Of a DNA stretch of 48,074 nucleotides, positions 15,458-22,142 are shown piece after piece (the stretch's first letter is position 1; the number at the start of each line of letters is the position of its first letter). A program made the position numbers and the translations under genes. This DNA is from a virus. Below the pieces are notes generated by a model that saw only the letters and a program-made list of their open reading frames with translations, ran no database searches and was not told where the DNA came from. The stretch covers positions 1-48,074 of the IMG/VR virus record IMGVR_UViG_3300010042_000011; one strand, written 5' to 3'.

Positions 15458-15821
15458 GCAGCGCCGGGCACTGATGCCCCGACCCACTGCCAAGATCGGC
15501 GGTTGGCTTACCCCTACCCCCAAGTCGCCAATCGGTGAAATCACTGCAACCCCGGCTACGCGCGCCCCAAAGCCTGCCCGCCTTGGTGGCAAGGACAACA
15601 ACCCGCTTGGCATCGGGAAGCCCCTGCCGAAGGACGCTTACCCGGAAGTCCCGCGCGAAGTGTTCGGGCGTCACGTCCAGACTGTGGGCCGTGCCATTCG
15701 CCCCGGCCACAAACACCCCGGCGATACCCAGAACTTGGCGACCGAACCACTGGGGGCCGGTGTCTCGCGTATCCTGTCCCGTGGCCTGAAAAGGCCGGTC
15801 CGGTATCCGTTCGGTGGCTAA
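15444..15821 (+). CDS. Hypothetical basic, Pro-rich protein (125 aa)
   Basis: Starts MVNRKQRRALMPRPTAKIGG. The whole protein is rich in Pro, Arg, Lys and Gly with little predicted secondary structure, so it may be largely disordered. No recognised family. It overlaps the GcrA-like gene by eight bases, which suggests co-expression. Confidence 0.58.
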   Translation: MVNRKQRRALMPRPTAKIGGWLTPTPKSPIGEITATPATRAPKPARLGGKDNNPLGIGKPLPKDAYPEVPREVFGRHVQTVGRAIRPGHKHPGDTQNLATEPLGAGVSRILSRGLKRPVRYPFGG

Positions 15822-16275
15822 GGGCCGGACAGGTCGCCCCGGATGGACAGACGCGGCGACCAAAAGTCTTTGGGGCATGTACCTCAAGGGCCTAAGCTAT
15901 GTGGAAATGGCTGCGGCGCTTGGCGTGACCAAGAACGCCGTAGCTGGCCGGATAGGTCGCCTGCGAGAAGCCGAACGCAAGAAACGGGAAGCTGCGGGCG
16001 TACCTAAACCCCGGCTTCCCAAGAAGCCCCGCAAGTCGTATACCCTGCGGTTCAAGAAGATCAGTCCGGCGAACCACGCCCATCCCCTGTTTCGCCGCAT
16101 TATCGTTCTGATGAATGAACACCAGATATCCCGGCGGGCACTCTGCAAGAGGGTCGGGATATCGGAACAGACGTTCGACAACTACCGGACGCGCGACACG
16201 CCTAAGCTGACCGTTATTGAAGCCATGTACAACGTGTTCGGTAAGACCCTTGCCGAGACAGACATAGAGGATTAG
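15814..16275 (+). CDS. GcrA-like HTH fused to XRE-like HTH
   Basis: Residues about 7-52 (GRPGWTDAATKSLWGMYLKG, then LSYVEMAAALGVTKNAVAGRIGRL) match the N-terminal DNA-binding helix-turn-helix of GcrA, the alphaproteobacterial cell-cycle regulator that acts with RNA polymerase at CcrM-methylated GANTC promoters. A Lys/Arg/Pro linker follows. Residues about 95-150 (RRIIVLMNEHQISRRALCKR, then VGISEQTFDNYR) form a second, XRE-type helix-turn-helix. Typical GcrA has a sigma-binding C-terminus instead. The fusion suggests a phage regulator that uses GcrA-like recognition for late or host promoters. The start overlaps the upstream gene by eight bases. Confidence 0.72.
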   Translation: MAKGRTGRPGWTDAATKSLWGMYLKGLSYVEMAAALGVTKNAVAGRIGRLREAERKKREAAGVPKPRLPKKPRKSYTLRFKKISPANHAHPLFRRIIVLMNEHQISRRALCKRVGISEQTFDNYRTRDTPKLTVIEAMYNVFGKTLAETDIED

Positions 16276-16277
16276 CT

Positions 16278-16487
16278 ATGCGCGGACTGACCATAGAGGC
16301 GATGGAAGCCAAAGCCATGGACTTCCAAGCGGCGGCGGCGATTGCCTACCGCTACGCCATGGTGTACGTCTATGCACCCGAGCAACGCAAAGACGCACAA
16401 GCCAACCAGCGCACGGCATCCATGGCGGCCCGGCGCTACCTGTGGGCAGCGATAGACAGAAAGGCCGAACAATGTTCGTCAAAGTAA
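16278..16487 (+). CDS. Hypothetical helical protein (69 aa)
   Basis: Starts MRGLTIEAMEAKAMDFQAAA two bases after the GcrA-like gene. It is Ala-rich and almost entirely helical. No family was recognised. It overlaps the next gene by 16 bases. Confidence 0.56.
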   Translation: MRGLTIEAMEAKAMDFQAAAAIAYRYAMVYVYAPEQRKDAQANQRTASMAARRYLWAAIDRKAEQCSSK

Positions 16488-16753
16488 CGATCCTGCCAGA
16501 CGGTGCCAAAGCCGACGTGAACGACCCCGGCGTTGACGCGCTAATCTTTCTCGGGCCGGGCGTCTACATCGTTCCGGTCACGGAACGGGGCGTCAAAAAG
16601 GATCGGTCCAAACTGGTGTTCCCAGATGGCCGGGCCGTCGTGCTGGACCACTCGTTCACGTATATGGAAGCCCTGATTATGGGGCAGCACCAGCGCCCCG
16701 GCCTTATCAGCGACGTTGACAAGCAGTTGGGGTCAACGGGCAAGGCCGGGTAA
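16472..16753 (+). CDS. Hypothetical protein (93 aa)
   Basis: The ATG at 16472 (MFVKVTILPDGAKADVNDPG) was chosen over an upstream ATG because the sequence from here looks like a compact beta domain (VKVTILPDG..., VYIVPVTERG, KLVFPDGRAVVLDHS). No recognised family. Its TAA overlaps the next ATG. Confidence 0.58.
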   Translation: MFVKVTILPDGAKADVNDPGVDALIFLGPGVYIVPVTERGVKKDRSKLVFPDGRAVVLDHSFTYMEALIMGQHQRPGLISDVDKQLGSTGKAG

Positions 16754-16875
16754 TGCACTGGTCAGTTGGCGCGGCGTTACTGGCGTGTTGGCTGGCGGTT
16801 GCCGCCATCTGGTTATACGCTCCCGACCTGTACTGGTTTTGGTTCTGCTATCGCTACCCGTTTACGTGCCATTAA
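16753..16875 (+). CDS. Small membrane protein (40 aa)
   Basis: The ATG overlaps the previous TAA (TAATG). The product has one hydrophobic segment, SVGAALLACWLAVAAIWLYA, followed by an aromatic tail (YWFWFCYRYPF). It is probably a single-pass inner-membrane protein. Superinfection exclusion or membrane targeting are possible roles but nothing decides between them. Confidence 0.6.
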   Translation: MHWSVGAALLACWLAVAAIWLYAPDLYWFWFCYRYPFTCH

Positions 16876-16937
16876 CCTAATTATTCCGGCACGGTGGACT
16901 TTCAGATAGCCCGGCCCTATGGTCGGGCTATTCTCTT
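16872..16937 (+). terminator. TTAACC leader with terminator hairpin
   Basis: TTAACC again overlaps a stop codon, but CGGCC follows after 34 bases. CGGCC lies in a hairpin ATAGCCCG-GCCCTATGGT-CGGGCTAT (16906-16931), followed by TCTCTT. The next ATG is at 16952. This combines a possible promoter block with a likely terminator. Confidence 0.6.
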
Positions 16938-16951
16938 ATGGAGTGCCCACA

Positions 16952-17200
16952 ATGTTGTACTATGTTCGCGTCAAGTCGGATCGCGCTAAACGGCGCTGGA
17001 AGGTCCGGGAAGCCAAGAGCGTGTACCATGCTCTTAATGCCATTCATATGGCCATGGCAACCGGCAGTATCGGCGGCACGGATACCGTGACGCGGTTTCC
17101 GGATAATGGCCCGCCCGGCGGGATGATCGAGGTTTTGGCCGACGTGGTGCGGGTCAATAGCGACCTGACCGAGGCCGTACCCTATGGCGGGAGTTACTGA
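16952..17200 (+). CDS. Hypothetical protein (82 aa)
   Basis: The start at 16952 (MLYYVRVKSDRAKRRWKVRE) follows GGAGTGCCCACA. It has a basic N-terminal part, a short helix and a beta-rich end (PPGGMIEVLADVVRVNSDL). No recognised family. It opens the operon that contains the Spo11-like gene. Confidence 0.6.
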   Translation: MLYYVRVKSDRAKRRWKVREAKSVYHALNAIHMAMATGSIGGTDTVTRFPDNGPPGGMIEVLADVVRVNSDLTEAVPYGGSY

Positions 17201-17202
17201 CC

Positions 17203-17382
17203 ATGGCAAAGGTGCTGTATGACAACGCCCCCAAGTACGCCACGGTGGTTATTATCCTAGAGCCGACCGAGGTAGGCACCATGATCGAGGTTATGGCCGC
17301 CGGGGTAATCGGTAAGAAGTTGGCCAAGTCGTCCAAGGCCTATAAGCTGGCCATGTACCTTGAAGGGCAGTTCCCGTCATGA
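17203..17382 (+). CDS. Hypothetical protein (59 aa)
   Basis: Starts MAKVLYDNAPKYATVVIILE two bases after the previous stop. It has a beta strand, then a helical segment (GTMIEVMAAGVIGKKLAKSS). It ends with an ATGA overlap with the Spo11-like gene, suggesting translational coupling. No recognised family. Confidence 0.58.
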   Translation: MAKVLYDNAPKYATVVIILEPTEVGTMIEVMAAGVIGKKLAKSSKAYKLAMYLEGQFPS

Positions 17383-18410
17383 AAGAGGCATTCCAGACAA
17401 GGGCATTCCAGCGCAAGACGTTGGATATGATCGCCAAGGTCAACGCGGTATTGGAAGCGGCGGCGGCGGACGGCTATACTTTCACGCTGCGGCAGATGCA
17501 CTATCAGTTTGTGCATAACAAATGGTACGAAAACACCAAGCAGAATTATGACCGGCTTGGCTATATCGTGGACGAAGGCCGGAAGGCCGGGTTGATTGAT
17601 TGGGACGGCGTGGAAGACCGGGTTAGAAACCTTATGTCCATCCCGAATTATGAAGACCCGACCGACTTTATGCGCTCGGTTGTGGACAACTACGCTGAAA
17701 ACCTTTGGCAGGATCAGGACTATTATGCCGAAGTCTGGGTTGAGAAAGACGCGCTTATCGGCGTTGTCGAACGCCCGGCCAACAAGTACCGGGTGCCGTA
17801 CATGGCATGTCGCGGCTACATGTCCACTTCCGAACAATACCGGGCAGGCAAACGGTTTGCCGAGCAACGCCGGAACGGCAAGAAGTGCGTCTTGTTCTAT
17901 CTGGGTGACCATGACCCGAGCGGCGTTGACATGACCCGTAACAATGACGAATTGGTCAACTGGTTTGCCCGCTCGGGCGCGGTAGAGGTTCACCGCCTTG
18001 GCCTCAACATGGACCAGATTGAAGAACTGGACCTTGCCCCGGACTATGCCAAGGAAAAGGATAGCCGGTTAGCCGGGTACATTCGCGATTATGAGACAGA
18101 TGAAAGCTGGGAACTTGACGCCTTGACGCCCCGCTATATCGACGCGCTCATTGACGCGGCTATTGTGGGTATTCTCGATATGGACAAATTCAACGCGGCG
18201 GCTGATGCCGAGGCCGCTAACCGTGCGATCTTGCAGGGCGTGCGGGACAACTGGTCCAAGGTCGCCCGGTATATGAAGTACCGCAACACGGAAACGCAAA
18301 TGGGCATTATGCCTAGCCAATTCGCCGGGGCGCTGTATAGTCCCCTGACGTTGACTGCTAACGAAGTGCTGGACAAGGCGGAAGACCATGACACCGACAA
18401 TACAGACTAG
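17379..18410 (+). CDS. Spo11/topoisomerase VI subunit A-like protein (TOPRIM)
   Basis: This 343-residue protein appears to be a stand-alone relative of topoisomerase VI subunit A and Spo11, which cut both DNA strands with a tyrosine. An N-terminal winged-helix-like part has FTLRQMHYQFV, matching the position of the catalytic tyrosine motif (Tyr42 here). It continues with YDRLGYIVDEGRKAGLIDWD and an EDRVR segment seen in this family. The TOPRIM part has the acidic residue in WVEKDAL (Glu122) and DxD in LGDHDPSG (Asp177, Asp179). No GHKL ATPase subunit is encoded nearby. A VRR-NUC nuclease follows. It may nick or relax phage DNA or cut host DNA. Mini-A type TopoVI-A homologues are the closest known comparison. 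Confidence 0.72.
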   Translation: MKEAFQTRAFQRKTLDMIAKVNAVLEAAAADGYTFTLRQMHYQFVHNKWYENTKQNYDRLGYIVDEGRKAGLIDWDGVEDRVRNLMSIPNYEDPTDFMRSVVDNYAENLWQDQDYYAEVWVEKDALIGVVERPANKYRVPYMACRGYMSTSEQYRAGKRFAEQRRNGKKCVLFYLGDHDPSGVDMTRNNDELVNWFARSGAVEVHRLGLNMDQIEELDLAPDYAKEKDSRLAGYIRDYETDESWELDALTPRYIDALIDAAIVGILDMDKFNAAADAEAANRAILQGVRDNWSKVARYMKYRNTETQMGIMPSQFAGALYSPLTLTANEVLDKAEDHDTDNTD

Positions 18411-18585
18411 CGAAGGGCGGTTGCTGCGGGCCGTGCTGGACTACCAGATTACCCATGCGTCCCGCGCCAACGCGATTACCCTAAGCAAGGCTATTGAAGA
18501 CGGGTTTATCTATGCCACGTCCTACGGTAACCTGACCATCACCAAGGAAGGCCGGGAACGGCTCGGCGAACTAGAGGATAAGTGA
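18388..18585 (+). CDS. Hypothetical protein, possible winged helix (65 aa)
   Basis: Starts MTPTIQTSEGRLLRAVLDYQ and overlaps the Spo11-like gene by 23 bases. The order helix, helix, strand pair (YATSYGNLTITKEGRERLGEL) resembles a small winged-helix domain. No recognised family. It could be a DNA-binding partner, by position only. Confidence 0.58.
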   Translation: MTPTIQTSEGRLLRAVLDYQITHASRANAITLSKAIEDGFIYATSYGNLTITKEGRERLGELEDK

Positions 18586-18587
18586 CC

Positions 18588-19073
18588 ATGGTAGACCCGG
18601 CAGTCTATGCCCGATCTGGCACGGAACACGGCGAACAAGTCGCCCTGTTTGCTTGGGCGGCGTTGAACGTCCAGAACGCCCCCGAATTGCGCTGGCTCCA
18701 TGCCATCCCCAACGGCGGGGAACGCCATAAGGCTGTCGCGGCCAGCATGAAGGCCGAAGGGGCGCGAACAGGCGTGGTTGACGTGTTCTTGCCGTGCCCA
18801 CGGCCCATATGGAACAAGGACGAATACGTTAGGGGCGAACTGCATTTGGCCCGTAACTGGTATCACGGCCTGTACATCGAAATGAAGAAACCCGCCGCCA
18901 AGCTCAAGCGGGGACCGAACGGTCCCGGTCCTTGGGACTATGGTGGGGTATCGGATGACCAGAAAGAGTTTCTGGACTTCGTAACCGCCCAAGGCTACAA
19001 GGGCGTGGTTTGCTACTCATGGGTAGAAGCAGCAAACGCAATCAAAATCTACCTAACGGGATCGGGACTATGA
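18588..19073 (+). CDS. VRR-NUC domain nuclease
   Basis: This 161-residue protein carries the VRR-NUC (PD-(D/E)XK) pattern: GEQVALFAWAAL, a WLHAIPNGGERH segment, GARTGVVDVFLP with the metal-binding Asp, YIEMKKP with the E-x-K motif, and SDDQKEFLDFVTAQGYKGVVCYSW with the conserved Q and Val strand. Phage VRR-NUC proteins act as Holliday junction or flap nucleases. It is preceded by the Spo11-like operon and ends in an ATGA overlap with the next gene. The ATG at 18588 is chosen; a GTG six bases upstream is possible. Confidence 0.86.
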   Translation: MVDPAVYARSGTEHGEQVALFAWAALNVQNAPELRWLHAIPNGGERHKAVAASMKAEGARTGVVDVFLPCPRPIWNKDEYVRGELHLARNWYHGLYIEMKKPAAKLKRGPNGPGPWDYGGVSDDQKEFLDFVTAQGYKGVVCYSWVEAANAIKIYLTGSGL

Positions 19074-19582
19074 ATAGAACGGAAGACATTGACAGTGCCT
19101 TGGCAACCCTTGCCAACGCCGTGGCCAGTGGCGAGAACGCCAACCCGCACGAAATCATGGGGCCGGTTACCATCCTGTTGGGTGGTGCCCTGATTGACCT
19201 TAACCGGATCGCCAACGCGGTTGAGAAGCTGTCCCGGTTTGAGATTACCAAGGTTGGCGAGGTTCTTATGGGCAGCAGCGACGGCCTGACCGTGGAAGAA
19301 CGTCAGACAATCGAGGCGTTGCGCCGGGGGGATATTCAGGTCGTCAGTACGCCACCGAAACCAGAACGCCCGTGGACCGAATGGCACGGTATCCTAGAAC
19401 ACCCGTTCGACATTTCCGCCGACGACATTGTTGACGTGCGGTTCCGCGAACCAACGGCAGGCGACCGGGCACCCGATTTGCTCGGCGTCCGCGCTGACAG
19501 TGTGGGCTGGATCAATACCGGACGCCCAACCAATGCCGACGTTGTAGCTTATCGTTTAACCGATAAGTCGGTTGTCGAATAG
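19070..19582 (+). CDS. Hypothetical protein (170 aa)
   Basis: Starts at the ATG of an ATGA overlap with the nuclease (MNRTEDIDSALATLANAVAS). The N-terminal half is helical (LLGGALIDLNRIANAVEKLSRFE), and the C-terminal half is mixed, with WTEWHGILEHPFDISADDIVDVRFRE. No recognised family. The tight coupling suggests a functional link with the nuclease. Confidence 0.64.
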   Translation: MNRTEDIDSALATLANAVASGENANPHEIMGPVTILLGGALIDLNRIANAVEKLSRFEITKVGEVLMGSSDGLTVEERQTIEALRRGDIQVVSTPPKPERPWTEWHGILEHPFDISADDIVDVRFREPTAGDRAPDLLGVRADSVGWINTGRPTNADVVAYRLTDKSVVE

Positions 19583-19585
19583 CAG

Positions 19586-19614
19586 TTGACACGGCTTCGG
19601 ATAGCCCGTAAGAA
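19586..19614 (+). promoter_or_regulatory. Possible sigma-70-type promoter
   Basis: TTGACA (19586-19591) is followed after 17 bases by TAAGAA, a weak -10. It lies between the stop at 19582 and the ATG at 19644. The -35 is perfect, the -10 poor. Confidence 0.35.
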
Positions 19615-19643
19615 GGGGGTAACACCAAAACGGAGTTACCCCC

Positions 19644-19865
19644 ATGGAATACACAACCGAGATTGACGGCATCGAATACACCTTCACCATTGATTATACG
19701 ATGGGCGTAGTCGATAACGGTCGCGGCGGCACTGTCTGGGGCGTGGAAGAATGGTACGTCACCCACGTTGACGACCACAAGATTGACCGTTCCACCCGTG
19801 GTATCTGGTCCGCCAAGCTGAATGCCGAAGAAGTGGTTGACGCCATCATTAATTGGGAAAGGTAA
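19644..19865 (+). CDS. Hypothetical protein (73 aa)
   Basis: The ATG follows ACGGAGTTACCCCC. The product MEYTTEIDGIEYTFTIDYTM is beta-rich and ends in a short helix (LNAEEVVDAIINWER). No recognised family. It is followed after four bases by another small gene. Confidence 0.6.
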   Translation: MEYTTEIDGIEYTFTIDYTMGVVDNGRGGTVWGVEEWYVTHVDDHKIDRSTRGIWSAKLNAEEVVDAIINWER

Positions 19866-19869
19866 TAGC

Positions 19870-20133
19870 ATGAACATGCTAGAGACATTTAAGGACTTGT
19901 ACGGCGCTCAAGTCCGCGACTTGAACGTAAACCGAGAACGGATCGTTGAGGCCCAAGACCGGGTTTTTGCCTTGCGCGAAGAACTGCGCATTGCCGAACT
20001 GGCCTTGGCAAGCCATACCAGCGAACGGGCGGTTTTGATTATCGCTGCCAAGGGTTCCCTGTCCACGGTTCGCGCGCTGGACGACGCGGCTACCGCCGCC
20101 CGTCAGGCGGAAGAATGGGAGAACCTGAATTGA
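19870..20133 (+). CDS. Coiled-coil hypothetical protein (87 aa)
   Basis: Starts MNMLETFKDLYGAQVRDLNV. Almost the whole sequence is helical and charged, with a likely coiled coil in about residues 15-45 (NRERIVEAQDRVFALREELR). No recognised family. Start chosen by the short spacing from the previous stop and the GGAAAGG site upstream. Confidence 0.62.
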   Translation: MNMLETFKDLYGAQVRDLNVNRERIVEAQDRVFALREELRIAELALASHTSERAVLIIAAKGSLSTVRALDDAATAARQAEEWENLN

Positions 20134-20351
20134 TCCGTAACCCCATCCCCAGCGTCGTGGACGCTGCCCACCACCATGCCCTGTTGTACGGCAACCTTAT
20201 CGGCGGCCTCGACCTGACCGTTGCCAAGGCCAACAACAATGCCGTCGCATGGAATACCGTCACTGTCGGCAGCTTCCTTGCCCAGTGCCAACGCAAATGG
20301 GATACCCAATCGGGCATCTATCAACGGTTCGTTGAAGGTATCGTCAATTGA
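20130..20351 (+). CDS. Hypothetical protein (73 aa), probable TTG start
   Basis: A TTG at 20130 overlaps the previous stop (TTGA) and follows GGGAG at a good distance; an ATG at 20115 is the alternative and adds five residues. The product includes HHHALLYGNLIGGLDLTVAK and a helical end. No recognised family. Confidence 0.55.
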   Translation: MIRNPIPSVVDAAHHHALLYGNLIGGLDLTVAKANNNAVAWNTVTVGSFLAQCQRKWDTQSGIYQRFVEGIVN

Positions 20352-20353
20352 GC

Positions 20354-20788
20354 ATGTCCTATGAGCATTTCCGGGCGGTGCGGATAGCGTCGGAAGGCGC
20401 TATGCCCAGCATGTTGCACCGGGGGCAGGTCATCAACAACACCGGCAACAGTCGGCAGGTACGCCGGGCGCGGGAACGTGACCGGGAACGGGGGCCTGTA
20501 TTTAGTGACCGGCTGGCTTATGCCCTGTCGCAGATTGAGCCGGGCATGGGGTTGTTTAGTTACTCTCCCATGTCCCCAACCACTGGACGCCGGGTAAAGC
20601 GTTACCGGGCCGCCTACCTTTCCGAAAGGATGCCAGCTAGTGAGACTAACGCGCGGCGGTATCAAGCCCTGTTCCCAATGTCTGAAAGCCCGGAAGTTCA
20701 TCAAGGACAAGCTGGGGCGGTTAATCAAGAAGAAACCCTAAGACCGCTAATCATTGGCGCGATAGCGGCGACTGTTCTATTGTCCTGA
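20354..20788 (+). CDS. Hypothetical protein (144 aa)
   Basis: Starts MSYEHFRAVRIASEGAMPSM. The middle is very basic (RQVRRARERDRERG) and the last 15 residues are hydrophobic (LIIGAIAATVLLS). No recognised family. A second reading frame lies within its 3' part (20640-20741), so either the C-terminus of this protein or the nested frame may be spurious. Confidence 0.5.
   Translation: MSYEHFRAVRIASEGAMPSMLHRGQVINNTGNSRQVRRARERDRERGPVFSDRLAYALSQIEPGMGLFSYSPMSPTTGRRVKRYRAAYLSERMPASETNARRYQALFPMSESPEVHQGQAGAVNQEETLRPLIIGAIAATVLLS
20640..20741 (+). CDS. Nested small CxxC protein (33 aa), alternative frame
   Basis: A GTG at 20640 with GAAAGGA nine bases upstream opens a frame encoding VRLTRGGIKPCSQCLKARKF and a Lys-rich end. 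The CxxC plus basic helix looks like a plausible small phage protein. It overlaps the 3' part of the larger frame, so only one may be real. Confidence 0.3.
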   Translation: MRLTRGGIKPCSQCLKARKFIKDKLGRLIKKKP

Positions 20789-20818
20789 TACCGGAATTAC
20801 CCGGCTAGAGGAAACGAC

Positions 20819-21115
20819 ATGTCTAACCAGTTTCGCACCGTAACGCCTGCCATGACCGTTGCCCGTAGCTCGGGTAATGTCGCGTTCGTCCTGACTGCCT
20901 TGCTGGTACTTGTGGGCAGCTTCGTTATCGCCTTCCTGCTGTTCACAATGCCCACAGTCAAAACCGTGGTTATCGAGGGCCAACCCGTCACGTTCTCCAT
21001 TCCTGCCGGTCAGGAAGAAGCGGCACGCGAAGAAAGCTGCCGGTGGTTTACGGAAATGATGACCGAACTTGGCGACACGACCGAAGGCGGAACCTGCGCT
21101 AAGTATCTCGATTAA
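20819..21115 (+). CDS. Single-pass membrane protein (98 aa)
   Basis: Starts MSNQFRTVTPAMTVARSSGN after GAGGAAACGAC. Residues about 21-43 form one strong transmembrane segment (VAFVLTALLVLVGSFVIAFL). The C-terminal half contains two cysteines (EESCRWF, GGTCAKYLD) that might form a disulfide in the periplasm. No recognised family. It could be involved in lysis control or exclusion, but the lysis genes are 1 kb away. Confidence 0.64.
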   Translation: MSNQFRTVTPAMTVARSSGNVAFVLTALLVLVGSFVIAFLLFTMPTVKTVVIEGQPVTFSIPAGQEEAAREESCRWFTEMMTELGDTTEGGTCAKYLD

Positions 21116-21141
21116 TCGGCAACCATAATAAGACTACCCCG

Positions 21142-21169
21142 TTGACAGGAAAACATTGACGGGTAATAA
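21142..21169 (+). promoter_or_regulatory. Possible sigma-70-type promoter
   Basis: TTGACA (21142-21147) is followed after 16 bases by TAATAA. It lies in the 97-base gap before the ATG at 21213. The -35 is perfect; the -10 is only a partial match. Confidence 0.38.
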
Positions 21170-21212
21170 CCAACGGCAGCGAATAACCGCTGTCTCAACC
21201 AAGGAAAACACT

Positions 21213-22031
21213 ATGGCTCCCAAGACCCCCAAGACCAACACCGAAGCCCCTGCCGTGTTCAACCCGTCTGAAAACGACGTAAGCCTTATGCAGGCGATTG
21301 ACAGCGGCGCGGCTTCTGGTAACTTCCGCTACGTCAGTTCCGCCGAGGCCAGCCATTTGGTCACCGCCGGGCTGGTGATCGTCAACACTGGTATGCTGGA
21401 CGCAAGCGGCAATGCCGCTGCCCAGCTTACCGAGAACGGCAAGAAAGCCCTTCCGCCCATGACCGACCAGACCAACGCCCCTGTTACCGGCACCGCGACC
21501 GGCGCACTTGCCGCCGCTGCCCCGGCTGTCGCCGCCCCGGTGACCTTCGCCATTGCCAACGTCGCCCCGCCTGCCATCAAGCGCACCCCGCCCAAGGGCG
21601 GCGGCCAGAAACCGAAGTATCCCCAGCTTGATACGCTGGAAGTCGGTCAGGCCCTGTTCATCCCGGCCCCGGCTGGCGCGGACACCAAGAAGCTGTCCAA
21701 GCAGTTCGGTTCGATGATGTCGGACCGCAATTCCAACAACAAGGACAAGTTCTTCACCAGTCGCGGCATCCCGGACGGCAAGGAAGCCGGTTTCGTCGGC
21801 GTCAACGAAGACGGCACCCCGAACCCGGAAGCCTATGCCGGTGTCGCCGGTACTGGCCTCTACCGCCGTCCGCTGGACGAACGCAAGACGCGCGCACCCC
21901 GCAAGACTGCCGAGCAGAAGGCCGCTGATGCGGCAGCGCTGGCAGCATCGGCCAACGCTGGCACGGCTGGCATTCCCGGCACGCCCGGCACCGATGGCGA
22001 CAACGGCGGCACCCCGCCCGCGAACGTCTAA
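21213..22031 (+). CDS. Hypothetical protein with Ala/Pro linker and Gly-rich end (272 aa)
   Basis: The start at 21213 (MAPKTPKTNTEAPAVFNPSE) follows AAGGAAAACACT. Residues 15-85 look like a small winged-helix-like domain (DVSLMQAIDSGAASGNFRYV). Then comes an Ala/Pro linker, a second domain around 140-200 (YPQLDTLEVGQALFIPAPAG, ending in FFTSRGIP) similar in pattern to small phage proteins with an L-x-VG-x-(S/A) strand, and a Gly/Pro-rich end (AGIPGTPGTDGDNGG). It stands alone between a possible promoter and a strong terminator, so it may be abundantly made. Confidence 0.62.
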   Translation: MAPKTPKTNTEAPAVFNPSENDVSLMQAIDSGAASGNFRYVSSAEASHLVTAGLVIVNTGMLDASGNAAAQLTENGKKALPPMTDQTNAPVTGTATGALAAAAPAVAAPVTFAIANVAPPAIKRTPPKGGGQKPKYPQLDTLEVGQALFIPAPAGADTKKLSKQFGSMMSDRNSNNKDKFFTSRGIPDGKEAGFVGVNEDGTPNPEAYAGVAGTGLYRRPLDERKTRAPRKTAEQKAADAAALAASANAGTAGIPGTPGTDGDNGGTPPANV

Positions 22032-22060
22032 GCCATAGCCGGGCAACCGGCTGGCCACGG

Positions 22061-22097
22061 AAGGGGTTGGGCTTAATCGCCCGGCCCCTTTTCTTTT
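22061..22097 (+). terminator. Intrinsic terminator before the lysis cassette
   Basis: AAGGGG-TT-GGGC-TTAATC-GCCC-GG-CCCCTT forms a two-part stem followed by TTCTTTT. It ends the 21213 gene transcript. Confidence 0.85.
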
Positions 22098-22142
22098 GCC
22101 ACCTGTGGGCTTATGGTCGCGCGATCATCAAGAGGCCCAACC

